From the NCBI RefSeq assembly GCF_002029255.1, contig NZ_MZGT01000029.1:1-64000 (forward strand): DNA of 64,000 nucleotides. The letters run 5' to 3'. The notes beneath the pieces were generated by a model. The model was not told where the DNA came from. It saw only the letters and a program-made list of their open reading frames with translations, and ran no database searches. Positions 38,732-47,979 of this stretch are shown one piece after another; the stretch's first letter is position 1, and every line of letters begins with the position of its first letter. The position numbers and the translations under genes are program-made. This DNA is from Clostridium chromiireducens (GTDB lineage Bacteria > Bacillota > Clostridia > Clostridiales > Clostridiaceae).

Positions 38732-38769
38732 AACGCTGGTAACAAGCTTTTTTGCTTATTACCAGCGTT
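38732..38769 (+). terminator. Terminator after second nitroreductase
   Basis: AACGCTGGTAA and TTACCAGCGTT arms, with a T-rich loop, lie seven bases after the stop codon. Confidence 0.75.
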
Positions 38770-39002
38770 AATTGCATCCCAATATTTTTTTATTTTAATT
38801 AGTCTGTGAGTAATTAATGTTCCAAAAACTTTCAAAATCGGTATTAAGTATTTCTATAAATTGTAATAATTTCTTATAACTTAAAAATATATTACAATTA
38901 TATGTATTTTAATGAAAATAACTCCAAATATGATATAGTCAAAATGGATATTTTTTTAATATGACAAAACAAATGCTATCAAAAAAGGGGGGCCTTATAT
39001 TT

Positions 39003-40163
39003 ATGTTAAAAAAATACAATCTAGATTTTACATCATTAAAGAAATTGGATTTTAAATTATTAACTACTTTAGTTCTCCTTACATCATTTGGTATTATTAA
39101 CATATACTTATGTACTAAAGGTGGGGTTTTCAATGATCCTTTTTTATTTACAAGAAAACAATTAACATGGTTTTTTATTTCACTAATTTCAATTTGTTTA
39201 TTTTTAACTTTTGACTATAGAGTTATCTATCAATATGTTCCAATAATATATTGGATAACAATTGCACTCCTAATTGCAGTTTGGATACCTGGAATAGGTA
39301 TAAATATTAATGGGGAACGTGGTTGGATAGATTTAAAAATTTCTTTATTGCAGCCATCTGAAGTGGCTAAGTTTTCTATAATTTTAATGTTATCTAAATT
39401 GCTAGATGATATGAATTGTCATATTAATAATCGGGATAATTTCAGAAAAATTTTACTTTATGTTTCACTTCCTGTGGGGTTAATTTTAATCCAAAAAGAT
39501 ATGGGAATGACAATGGTATGTTTCTTTATTATTTTAGGCATGATGTATATAGCCGGATTAGATGAAAAAATAATATTAGGTGGATTTTCAATCTTGGTAT
39601 TAGCTATAGCTCTTTTATGGAATTCTGGATTAATCTTTCAACATCAGAAAGATAGAATTCTGGAGTTTTTAAATACCAATAATAATACAACAGGTAAAGG
39701 GTATCAGCTTGATCAGGGGCTAATTAGTATTGGATCTGGCGGATTATTAGGGTATAGTTTATCATTAGATCCAGAAGTATCCCCAGAATATGCTGGAACT
39801 CATGTTCCCGAAGTTCAAACAGACTTTATTTTTACTGCCATAGCTGAACAATGGGGCTTTATAGGATCATTGTTTCTATTATTTTTATATGCAATATTAA
39901 TTATACAAATATTAAAAATTGCAAAAAAAGCTCAGGATAGATTTGGAGAATTTATTTGTGTTGGTATGGCTTCATACATTTTATTCGCTGTAACCCAAAA
40001 TATTGGAATGACGTTAGAATTACTTCCAATTACAGGTATAACTTTACCATTTATAAGTTATGGGGGGAGTTCTTTATTTACAACAATGATTTCTATGGCA
40101 TTAATTCTTAATATAGAAATAGGCACAAAAAAATTAACTTTTAGTAAATCAAATATAATATAG
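39003..40163 (+). CDS. RodA/FtsW/SpoVE family (SEDS) protein
   Basis: This 386-residue polytopic protein has about ten spans. The catalytic-region block is VPEVQTDFIFTAIAEQWGFIGS (about residues 267-288) and the C-terminal block is GITLPFISYGGSSL. SEDS proteins polymerise peptidoglycan with a partner class B PBP. No PBP is adjacent, so this may be an accessory RodA. The start at 39003 follows GGGGGGCC. Confidence 0.9.
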   Translation: MLKKYNLDFTSLKKLDFKLLTTLVLLTSFGIINIYLCTKGGVFNDPFLFTRKQLTWFFISLISICLFLTFDYRVIYQYVPIIYWITIALLIAVWIPGIGININGERGWIDLKISLLQPSEVAKFSIILMLSKLLDDMNCHINNRDNFRKILLYVSLPVGLILIQKDMGMTMVCFFIILGMMYIAGLDEKIILGGFSILVLAIALLWNSGLIFQHQKDRILEFLNTNNNTTGKGYQLDQGLISIGSGGLLGYSLSLDPEVSPEYAGTHVPEVQTDFIFTAIAEQWGFIGSLFLLFLYAILIIQILKIAKKAQDRFGEFICVGMASYILFAVTQNIGMTLELLPITGITLPFISYGGSSLFTTMISMALILNIEIGTKKLTFSKSNII

Positions 40164-40245
40164 TTTTATGTTAGGTTTATTCAATATACCCACAGATATG
40201 TAGGTAGTAACATATGTACATCCGAAGTTACATTTTCTAATCTGT

Positions 40246-40362
40246 AATACAATGGCTTACATATCCAACCATCGCCGCTAATGACTAGCAAGTCCAGTCA
40301 TTTGGCTTTCACAAAACCCCTGGGCGTGCCTCTAAGGCCGAAGGACTGAAGTTGATCATTGT
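40246..40362. repeat. Dispersed repeat copy R1
   Basis: Outer TACAATG/CATTGTA arms enclose AATGACT-N9-AGTCATT (40280-40302) and AAGGCCGAAGGACTGAAGTT (40334-40353). Segments match R2 at 41664-41710. The GC-rich interior stands out against the AT-rich background. It may be a folded RNA or a mobile repeat. Confidence 0.6.
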
Positions 40363-40380
40363 AATAAAAATATGAAAAAG

Positions 40381-40422
40381 CTCATCTAAAAATAAAGATT
40401 AAGTTTTGTATTTTTAGATGAG
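40381..40422 (-). terminator. Terminator after the 144-residue gene pair
   Basis: CTCATCTAAAAATA and TATTTTTAGATGAG arms are followed on the minus strand by CTTTTTC. It lies downstream of 40491. Confidence 0.8.
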
Positions 40423-40490
40423 TAAAATGAAATTAGTTCATGTGTCTTAATTTAAAATTCTATCATTTTTACTTTTTGTAATTAATGGTG

Positions 40491-40925
40491 TTATTTTCTA
40501 ATTCTAGCAGCTGTAAAGGTAATTGGTCCATCAACAAATACATTTTTATTACCTGTTGTTTCTTGAATAGTTATTACATACTTCACATTAGTAGCATTTT
40601 TATCTATAACATCTACATAAGACAATGGAGTATTAACTAAATCTCCATCGCCTTCTTTATCAACCTCTGTAGAAATTGAATAAACTTGTTTACTTGGGAT
40701 AAATACATCCCCTTTAAATATTTTTATATCAAAGGAAGCATAAGTTGTTTCATTGTCATTATCAAGACCACCAACCACACCAGTTAACCAAATAAGATCA
40801 CCTACAATTACTTCATCTATAACTAGTTCACCTATTACAGTAGGAGTGCTTGTTACTGGAATTAAATTATCAGTAGCTGAGGTAGCTCCAGTGAAAAAGT
40901 CAAATTGTTGTATAGTTATTGCCAT
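40491..40925 (-). CDS. Beta-rich protein, tandem paralog 2
   Basis: This 144-residue protein starts MAITIQQFDFFTG. It is rich in Thr, Val and Ile, with a DKEGDGDLVNTPLSYVD stretch resembling a Ca-binding DxDxD loop, and ends GPITFTAARIRK. It is an obvious paralog of the gene at 40985 (same length, same ending, conserved GDLIWLTGVVGG and ITVQ-type strands). No signal peptide is seen. A spore-coat or exosporium-like role is possible but not shown. Confidence 0.6.
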   Translation of the reverse strand: MAITIQQFDFFTGATSATDNLIPVTSTPTVIGELVIDEVIVGDLIWLTGVVGGLDNDNETTYASFDIKIFKGDVFIPSKQVYSISTEVDKEGDGDLVNTPLSYVDVIDKNATNVKYVITIQETTGNKNVFVDGPITFTAARIRK

Positions 40926-40984
40926 TTTAGTTCCTCCTCAGATTATAGCTTTTAAATTGTGAAAAGATATATTTTTTAATCTAT

Positions 40985-41419
40985 TCAAGGTCTTATGCGT
41001 AATGCTGTAAAGGTAATTGGCCCTCTTATAAATACATTTTTTACATTACTAGTTAATTGTACTGTTAACACATACCTGACATTTGTAGCAGCTTTATTTA
41101 TAGGGTCAACATAAGAAAGAGGGACATTTGTAATATCTCCATCTCCATCTTTATCAACTTCTATATAAGACGAATATATTTCCTTTCCTGGTATAAAAAC
41201 ATTTCCCTTATACAAATTAATGTTAAGTGATGCGGCTTTAGTTTCATTGTCATTATCCACACCACCAATTACTGCATTTATCCAAATAAGATCCCCAGGA
41301 ATAACCTCATCTATAAACACCTCACTAATTACATAAGGCATAATTGATACTGGTATTTCGGTGCTATTGAATTCATTAGGATTCAGCTCAAAATACTCGA
41401 ATTGTTCTATCGAAGCCAT
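40985..41419 (-). CDS. Beta-rich protein, tandem paralog 1
   Basis: This 144-residue protein starts MASIEQFEYFELN (ATG 41419, behind AAGGAG). It shares GDLIWINAVIGGVDNDNET, DKDGDGDITNVPLSYVDPI and GPITFTALRIRP with its neighbour. The acidic DKDGDGD loop is a good candidate for calcium binding. The 59-bp gap suggests an operon. Family is not recognised. Confidence 0.6.
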   Translation of the reverse strand: MASIEQFEYFELNPNEFNSTEIPVSIMPYVISEVFIDEVIPGDLIWINAVIGGVDNDNETKAASLNINLYKGNVFIPGKEIYSSYIEVDKDGDGDITNVPLSYVDPINKAATNVRYVLTVQLTSNVKNVFIRGPITFTALRIRP

Positions 41420-41559
41420 TTTTACTCCTTCCAAACATTTATACATACTAGTTAAGAATATAATCCCTAACTAATATATTGTATGACAACCGTATCTTAT
41501 TAGTTACTACATTTTACAATTAAAATATTATTTTTTATATAATATAAGTAAGTCAAAAT

Positions 41560-41593
41560 AAGAAGAGGCAGCATACATTTGTTACCTCTTCTT
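41560..41593. terminator. Terminator-like hairpin
   Basis: AAGAAGAGG and CCTCTTCTT arms are followed by TTTCATT on the plus strand. It lies in the intergenic region between the paralog pair and the nucleotidyltransferase. Confidence 0.6.
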
Positions 41594-41639
41594 TTCATTA
41601 TAATCTTAAATTTTTTATTCTAGTTTTGCATTTGATTTA

Positions 41640-41745
41640 TCATCATTTTTGCATTTGAAAGAACAAGCTCAGTCATTCTTCCTTCACATGAAGGCCGAAG
41701 AGCTGAAGTTGCTAAAGGAGCGACCACAAGACACCTTATAGAAGT
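41640..41745. repeat. Dispersed repeat copy R2
   Basis: CAAGCTCAGTCATT (41664-41677) and AAGGCCGAAGAGCTGAAGTT (41691-41710) match blocks of R1 at 40289-40302 and 40334-40353. Spacing differs: 13 bases here, 31 in R1. On the minus strand it reads in frame MTELVLSNAKMMINQMQN, which may be chance. Confidence 0.55.
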
Positions 41746-41766
41746 AGGTGAAAGAAATTTTATGGA

Positions 41767-42561
41767 TTACTTATTCCCATGATTTATTTTATTTAAATAA
41801 TCTACGGAACATTTTTCAGCTTCTACACGTTTCACAAAATCTTCCGTTATAAAGTATTCTCTTAATTCCAAATATATTTGCATTATCACCTTTAACGATT
41901 TTATACAACTTTCTATGCTATATGATGGTATAGTATCTTTCAATAGGCTTATGCTATCTGGAGCAACAAATTCTATTTTTCTAACTCCCCTTGGTAATTC
42001 TCCATTTTTCATTAATATTAGTGGACCTATTACCATTTGCCTCAATGATGATATAAATTCTATAGTCTCAAAAATTTCACCTCGGCCTATTTTGGTAGCT
42101 CCATAATGAATCCAAACCCAAAATCTATCCTCTATCCATTGTAGTTTTGGAATTGGAAATTTTGCATTATCTTGCTTTAATGCTTCTGATACACAATTGT
42201 CTCGTTCCCACAAAATAACAGGATCTTCAACTCTATGTGCTATATCATTTATTGATACAAATTTCAAATCAACATGTAGCAATTCTGGACCATATAAGCA
42301 TATTAAGAGTCGTGGTTCTCCAACATGTTCTCCTGTAAATGCTGATAATAATGTACCTAAATTTGCTGCTATTTTAGTCCTCTCATTCATTACATCTTCA
42401 TAGTAGTTAGAATCTACTGCAATTATAAAATCAATATCTGAATATTCATCCATTTCATTTGTAATATATGATCCTCCTGTTGCAACTCCTACAATTCTAA
42501 AGTCATCCTTTAAAACTTTTATTGAATTATCTATAAAACTTTTATGATTTATTGGTATCAT
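41767..42561 (-). CDS. Nucleotidyltransferase (aminoglycoside adenylyltransferase-like)
   Basis: This 264-residue protein has the nucleotidyltransferase motif GGSYITNEMDEYSDIDF (about residues 29-45). A C-terminal helical region follows, with RFWVWIHYGATKIGRGE. Such enzymes transfer AMP to aminoglycosides or other hydroxyls. The specificity is unknown. The start at 42561 is preferred over the ATG at 42570, which abuts the ribosome site AAAGGAG. Confidence 0.75.
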   Translation of the reverse strand: MIPINHKSFIDNSIKVLKDDFRIVGVATGGSYITNEMDEYSDIDFIIAVDSNYYEDVMNERTKIAANLGTLLSAFTGEHVGEPRLLICLYGPELLHVDLKFVSINDIAHRVEDPVILWERDNCVSEALKQDNAKFPIPKLQWIEDRFWVWIHYGATKIGRGEIFETIEFISSLRQMVIGPLILMKNGELPRGVRKIEFVAPDSISLLKDTIPSYSIESCIKSLKVIMQIYLELREYFITEDFVKRVEAEKCSVDYLNKINHGNK

Positions 42562-42745
42562 ATCAACCATCTCCTTTTAAAATAGCCAAACTTTAAAATT
42601 AGGCATTAGTATAGAATATCATATTCTTAAAAATATTACTATACTCTAAAAAAGCTTTTAAATTTTAATGCTTAATTCATCTTCCAATAAATATTTAGAT
42701 AATTTAGTAGGTTTATATTTTATAATCATTTTTTCTCAAGTAAAG

Positions 42746-44002
42746 CTAGTCAGCTTTAGCATATAATATACTAAAAACATAAAGTCCTACTCCACTTATT
42801 ATTGGTAATATATATGCCGGTATACGATTTATAAGAGCTCCCGCTATGATTAGCGCGATAGGTAGAATTATTTTAGCTATGCTAATTCCTATACTTAATA
42901 CTCTTCCTCTAAAACTTTCTGAAATAGTTTGTTGTAGTATATAAAAAATAGGTATATCAATCGAAGATACAGCTATGCCTGCTAATAACATTATCAAACT
43001 GAAATATATTAAATAAATGTTTTTATCATATATTTTATAGTGCATTATAACAGAGATTCCTATTGCTATCATACATATTGATAATATGATAATAGAGGAT
43101 TTTATAATTTGGAGATAGGAATACTTATTCATAACTTTTTTTATTATTAGTGCACCAGCAATCATTCCTACAGAGAAAAAAGCCTGTATTATGCCAAAAA
43201 AATTAGCATTTAATTTTAAAATATTATTGATTATATATGGCATTGGCACATTAATTGAAAGTCCAATAAAAAAATTCAATGCTATAAAAATTCCAAACAT
43301 ATTTATAATATTTTTTTTACTTCTTAAATATTTGATGCCGTCAATAATGTCAATGAAAATATTAATTTTTTCTTCAGTTTTCTCATTTTTATCATAATTG
43401 AACTTAAAATTCATAAATAGCTGAAGTAATGCTGAAATACCGAAAGAAAAACCATTAATTATTATGAATAACCTTATATCTAACAAAGCAAAAACTATAC
43501 CTCCAACCATTGGACCTAGTATAGAAGAGGAAGCTTCAATTACTTTATTGATGGAATTTATATGAATAAGCCTTTCTTTTGATACTATATTAGGTTTTGC
43601 TGCTTCAATACTTATTCCATAAATAGTAGCAGATACATTTAAGAAAAATGTACTTAAATATATAATTGTTAGATTTAGATTCTGTTTTGTAGTTAACATA
43701 AATATACCTAATAATAAAATTCCATTTAGTGCATCTGTAATAACGGCAAGCAGTTTTTTATCAATTCTATCAGCAAGTACACCTGCAAATGGATTTACAA
43801 GAACGGTAGATAGAATGGCAATTATTAATGTAGTTGCAAAGCTTAATCCTGAACCAGTAAGCTTTAACACATATAGGCTGATGGCGAAATTATATATTGA
43901 CGTTCCAAATAGAGATATAAAACTTGCAATTGAAAATAAAAATACATTTACTAGCTCCGTATTCTTTAGAAGCTTTTTTAATGATAAGACTGATACTAAC
44001 AA
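42746..44002 (-). CDS. MFS transporter (MFS_3, EntS/MDR-like)
   Basis: This 418-residue protein has about 12 spans. It contains ALFG-like GTSIYNFAISLYVLKLTGSG and the loop 2-3 motif VNPFAGVLADRIDKK. TTG start behind AAGGAAGAAGGAA. It follows the MerR-methyltransferase gene on the same strand with a 123-bp gap that contains the TAGGGT-TA-ACCCTA palindrome. Drug or siderophore export is likely. Confidence 0.88.
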   Translation of the reverse strand: MLVSVLSLKKLLKNTELVNVFLFSIASFISLFGTSIYNFAISLYVLKLTGSGLSFATTLIIAILSTVLVNPFAGVLADRIDKKLLAVITDALNGILLLGIFMLTTKQNLNLTIIYLSTFFLNVSATIYGISIEAAKPNIVSKERLIHINSINKVIEASSSILGPMVGGIVFALLDIRLFIIINGFSFGISALLQLFMNFKFNYDKNEKTEEKINIFIDIIDGIKYLRSKKNIINMFGIFIALNFFIGLSINVPMPYIINNILKLNANFFGIIQAFFSVGMIAGALIIKKVMNKYSYLQIIKSSIIILSICMIAIGISVIMHYKIYDKNIYLIYFSLIMLLAGIAVSSIDIPIFYILQQTISESFRGRVLSIGISIAKIILPIALIIAGALINRIPAYILPIISGVGLYVFSILYAKAD

Positions 44003-44114
44003 TTTAATTCCTTCTTCCTTAAAAATAATATTTCTAATTTCATTGTAAATAGTAGTCTTATCACCATATCAATTGATTAATTCAGTAAAATTTTGTGCTA
44101 AAATGAAGAAAAGA

Positions 44115-44128
44115 TAGGGTTAACCCTA
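44115..44128. promoter_or_regulatory. Palindrome at the MerR-MTase/MFS junction
   Basis: TAGGGTTAACCCTA overlaps the stop region of the MerR-methyltransferase gene and is followed on the minus strand by TCTTTTC. It can be a weak terminator or an operator controlling the downstream MFS pump. Confidence 0.45.
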
Positions 44129-45343
44129 CCTTTTTCCAAAAATCAAATATGAATATACCTTTTCTCCATCTCTAAAATAACTTTCATATTTTCCGCCTTT
44201 TTCTATATAGTTTGATATATTTTCTTCAAAGATATTATAGTTAAGTTTTGAAAGCTGATTCTTAACATTATCTATTGTGAAGTTTTTTCGGTATTTATCT
44301 TCTATTAAGCAGTTTGATGCAAAATTTTTGAATAGAATATAGCTTCCTATTATATCTGCACTATCCTTTACATAATTATTAACTTGATTTAATAAAAACT
44401 CCTCATGATCAAAACTGTAGTTACTTGTTCCTGAAATATCTAAGAGCATATCAACAGATTTATCTTTTATTGGAATTTGCTCAAAATCAGAACAAATGAA
44501 TACTATATTCTTTTTACAATTTATACTCTCTAAGATGCTTTTTAAGAATAAATGTTTATTTATATCGTGATCTACATCAATATATATTGAATCGTCAGTT
44601 AAATTTTGATAAACATTTCTTAAAAAAAATCCAATTCCAGAACCTAGCTCAAGTAAAACTTTATTTTTTAAATTCTGAAAATCAATTTTTTTATATATCC
44701 AATCCATTCCACGATAAACATTTTCAAGATAAGCTTCATTAGTAGAATTTATATAATCTATAATGTAGTTAAAGTCAAAATTAAAATCAGAATCTACTTT
44801 TGTATTAGAGACCCTTAATATGCCGTCTTCAATTATATATTCCTCACCACAAGAGCATTCCAATTTTCCATTTATAATTTGATTATTTGTTATATTACCT
44901 TCAAGAAGTTCTAAATCTTTTTTGCATCTAAAACACTTTAAAATATTAAGTGCTCTAATATCTATACCTATAATAGATTTATCTTTGGCTTCGACATTTG
45001 AAAGATCACTTAATTTTGTTTCGAGCTTTTGCTTCATTCCTCTAAGTTCTTTTATCTGATTTTCTATTTGCTTATATTTATTTATGAAAAATGTTTTAAA
45101 ACATTCCTCTTCCTCATATTTAGTTAGTTTACCTAATCTTTTAAACATAAAAATTGATTTAATTTCGCTTAATGAAAAACCCATTCCTTTAAGCAGGAGC
45201 ACATCTTCCAAATCACTTTGGCATCTATTATCAAAGTTGTATTGTCCACCTTGCTTTTCGGGTATTATCAGAGTCATATCCATATAATGTCTTATAGTAT
45301 CTATTGTCAAATTGTTGACTTTAACAAATTCACCAATTTTCAT
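44126..45343 (-). CDS. MerR regulator fused to an SAM methyltransferase
   Basis: This 405-residue fusion has an N-terminal MerR HTH ([26 protein letters not shown], residues 12-37) and a coiled coil to about residue 115. A Cys4 zinc ribbon follows ([10 protein letters not shown] and CSCGEEYI), then a class I methyltransferase with motif [13 protein letters not shown]. The ribbon plus methyltransferase layout resembles RlmA/TlrB rRNA methyltransferases, although the substrate is unknown. Context with the MFS pump suggests drug-sensing resistance. Confidence 0.85.
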   Translation of the reverse strand: MKIGEFVKVNNLTIDTIRHYMDMTLIIPEKQGGQYNFDNRCQSDLEDVLLLKGMGFSLSEIKSIFMFKRLGKLTKYEEEECFKTFFINKYKQIENQIKELRGMKQKLETKLSDLSNVEAKDKSIIGIDIRALNILKCFRCKKDLELLEGNITNNQIINGKLECSCGEEYIIEDGILRVSNTKVDSDFNFDFNYIIDYINSTNEAYLENVYRGMDWIYKKIDFQNLKNKVLLELGSGIGFFLRNVYQNLTDDSIYIDVDHDINKHLFLKSILESINCKKNIVFICSDFEQIPIKDKSVDMLLDISGTSNYSFDHEEFLLNQVNNYVKDSADIIGSYILFKNFASNCLIEDKYRKNFTIDNVKNQLSKLNYNIFEENISNYIEKGGKYESYFRDGEKVYSYLIFGKR

Positions 45344-45528
45344 GTTATCACCTCATATCCAGTAAGTTTTAAAGTAAATAATTATTACCTAAGTCTATAC
45401 TTATTAGTTAACTATGATGTATTTATATTAGAGATTATAGCATATTTTTACATAACGTACGACCTACACCATTTATTTATATATTAACCGTAGAATATTA
45501 ATCGCTGATTTTAGGATAGAGTCCCAAT

Positions 45529-46398
45529 CTACTTAAGGAAAATTTTCATCAGTTTATTATAAAGGGGATTAACCATATAACCTGAAGGATTGTGAGAATA
45601 CCTTTTGCCTTTATTTAGTTGATTAACTTTTCCCATTTCTTCACTGGATAATTCAAAATCAAACAGCTGAATGTTTTCTTTTATTCTTTTTGGATTTGAT
45701 GATTTTGGGATAATAATAATTCCCCTTTGCGTATGCCACCGTAGAATGACTTGAGCCACTGTTTTTTCATGATCATTTGCAATTTCCTCCAACACCTTAT
45801 TTTTCAATAAATCTTTATTCCCTTGCCCTAAAGGTGCCCAAGCTGCATGTAAAATTTTATGTTTAATTAAATAATCATGTAAATCATTTTGCGGGAACTC
45901 TGGATGAGTCTCAATTTGATTAACCATAGGTGCAATCTTGGAATGTTTCATTAATTCTTCAAGGTGCTGAATTTCAAAATTCGCAACTCCAATGACTTTG
46001 ATTTTTCCTTCAGAATACAAATCCTCCATAGCTCTCCATGCTTCTAAATAACAAGGGGCTGCAAAATGAATTAAATACATATCAATATATTCTACATTTA
46101 GATTTTCACAAGTTCTTTTAAATGCTTTCTTAGTAGCTTCATAACCAAGATCCGTATTCCAGACCTTAGAAGTAATAAAAAATTCCTCTCTAGGTATCTT
46201 ACTTTTTTGAATTTCCATCCCTAACTTTTTTTCATTTCCATAAATTTTAGCTGTATCAAAATGACGATAACCATTTCTAATAGCTTCCCCAACTGCATTC
46301 TCAAAATCTTCTTCCTTAATTAGTTTATATACTCCGAACCCTACTTGTGGAATTTTCACCCCATTAGCTGCCTTTATTTCTCTGTTAGCTACATTCAT
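45529..46398 (-). CDS. Aldo/keto reductase
   Basis: This 289-residue reductase (AKR5-like) has GVKIPQVGFGVYKL near residues 13-26. The catalytic DTAKIYGNEKKLG contains the Tyr, and Lys is in FFITSKVW. The C-terminal IIIPKSSNPKRI contacts NADPH. It may be controlled by the ArsR gene immediately upstream on the same strand (54-bp gap). Confidence 0.94.
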   Translation of the reverse strand: MNVANREIKAANGVKIPQVGFGVYKLIKEEDFENAVGEAIRNGYRHFDTAKIYGNEKKLGMEIQKSKIPREEFFITSKVWNTDLGYEATKKAFKRTCENLNVEYIDMYLIHFAAPCYLEAWRAMEDLYSEGKIKVIGVANFEIQHLEELMKHSKIAPMVNQIETHPEFPQNDLHDYLIKHKILHAAWAPLGQGNKDLLKNKVLEEIANDHEKTVAQVILRWHTQRGIIIIPKSSNPKRIKENIQLFDFELSSEEMGKVNQLNKGKRYSHNPSGYMVNPLYNKLMKIFLK

Positions 46399-46452
46399 TT
46401 ACTTACTCCTTTCAAAACAATTTAAAATACTATAGCAATTGTAAATTATTAT

Positions 46453-46818
46453 TTATATCTCTTTTTCATCCAAATTCTCTTTCCAGCAATCAGACATAAA
46501 TTCTTCAAGATGGGAAAATAACAATTTCACCAAAGCCAATCCACTTTTTGCTGGATTGTTTATATGATAAAAATTCATCGTACCTTGTTTTACCACATTC
46601 ACAATTTTTGCTTCTTTCAATATTTTCAAATGATGCGAAACGGCTGGGCGTGATAAGTTTGTTCTTCTAGTTATTTCTCCAACTCTCATTCCAGGATATG
46701 TTCCTTTAGACAAACTTAAAATAATTAATTGTCTTGTCTCATCCCCAATAGCAGTTAACACAGGTCTACATTCTTTGAATTCATTTTCTAGCTTTTTTAA
46801 ATTTTCTAATTCATTCAT
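46453..46818 (-). CDS. ArsR family transcriptional regulator
   Basis: This 121-residue winged-helix regulator has MRVGEITRRTNLSRPAVSHHLKILKEAKIV (about residues 45-74). No CxC metal site is visible, so it is not a typical metal sensor. It is followed on the same strand by the aldo/keto reductase and probably shares its transcript. Confidence 0.9.
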   Translation of the reverse strand: MNELENLKKLENEFKECRPVLTAIGDETRQLIILSLSKGTYPGMRVGEITRRTNLSRPAVSHHLKILKEAKIVNVVKQGTMNFYHINNPAKSGLALVKLLFSHLEEFMSDCWKENLDEKEI

Positions 46819-47062
46819 TGATATGCCTCCTTTAAGTAAAGAATCAAATAATGAATGGTTAACTCCTTTTACAATAAATCAACTCATTCACGTATTAATG
46901 GTTTAATCTTTTAATCAATAATAGCAATTTATAATTACCTTATCAACATCGGGAAAGTAAATCGAGACGAATACTTTATCATATAAATTAACTTGCTAAA
47001 GATAAATTCTTTATATCTATAAATGGAAAATCAGATAAACTAAAATTTGAAGCATACACAAA

Positions 47063-47088
47063 AGCACTATCCTATACAGAATAGTGCT
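47063..47088 (-). terminator. Terminator after the PHP pseudogene
   Basis: AGCACTAT/ATAGTGCT arms with TTTTG on the minus strand. It lies 35 bp after the last reading frame of the decayed gene. Confidence 0.6.
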
Positions 47089-47122
47089 GTAATCTCTTAA
47101 ATCTTTATATTAAATTTTATTT

Positions 47123-47916
47123 TCATATTAGAAGCTCTTTTAATCTTGATATAATATTCTCTTCACTGTTTTCACAGTCTGTTCCATCAATAGATATACT
47201 TGGTTTAGTTTTACCATGAAAATCACTTCCACATGTTAAAATCAATTTATTTTTTAAAGCAAATTCCTTATAAAAATCTACTTGTTCTCTGCTATGATAA
47301 CTGCTGTAAACTTCTATACCTTTAATGCCACAAGAAATAATATCTCTTAATAGAGGCATATTTTCTTTAACATTATTTCCAGGGTCGCTAAAACAGGTAT
47401 TCCACCACTTTCTTCAATAATTTTAATTGCTTCTTGCAAGTCTATAAACTTTACTTTCGCATAAGCAGGCTTCCCTTGAGCACAATAATCCCAGTAAAAA
47501 TTAACATACGGATTATCATGTCTTGAACCATTTTCATAATACGGCATAAGTAGTGGATTTTTATGTTCCTTATCGAATTCCATAGCAGCTTCAGCAATCA
47601 TCTCACCATTAACTACCCCATTCCTAGATAATGATGCAATAACTTCATCTGAAAAATCTATTCCTAATTCACGAATCAGCTTCATACGTTTTTTTGATGC
47701 AGCTTGTTCCTGCTGTATAATATTTTCTTCAATTTCATGAAATATAGAATTTTTATAATCTATGCCGTAACCTAAAACATGTAAGTTAACTTTATCAATA
47801 GTGCAATCTAATTCAATTGCCGGAATAATTTCAATATCCTTGCCAATTCAATATTCTTTTGCTTCCTCTATTCCATTTGTACTATTATGGTCTGCAATAG
47901 AAAAATATTTTATTTT
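47123..47916 (-). pseudogene. Decayed PHP-domain phosphoesterase
   Basis: The minus strand encodes FSIADHNSTNGIEEAKEY, an in-frame TGA, then IEIIPAIELDCTIDKVNLHVLGYGID, and a long central region. A frameshift lies near 47347-47390 and the C-terminus has CGSDFHGKTKPS. This is the nucleoside-bisphosphate phosphatase/RNase AM-like PHP fold. The N-terminal metal-binding DLHxHS segment is missing. Three lesions make function unlikely. Confidence 0.85.
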
Positions 47917-47979
47917 ATATTATTTATTTTTAATAATACATTATATCCCCAAAATACTTAGATGTCTTATTCTAAGACT

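Noticed and set aside
41640-41766. A plus-strand coding remnant (RRAEVAKGATTRHLIEVGER)
   Set aside because: The plus-strand frame is open for some 40 codons, but the same DNA block recurs as repeat R1 without that frame, so it is probably chance.
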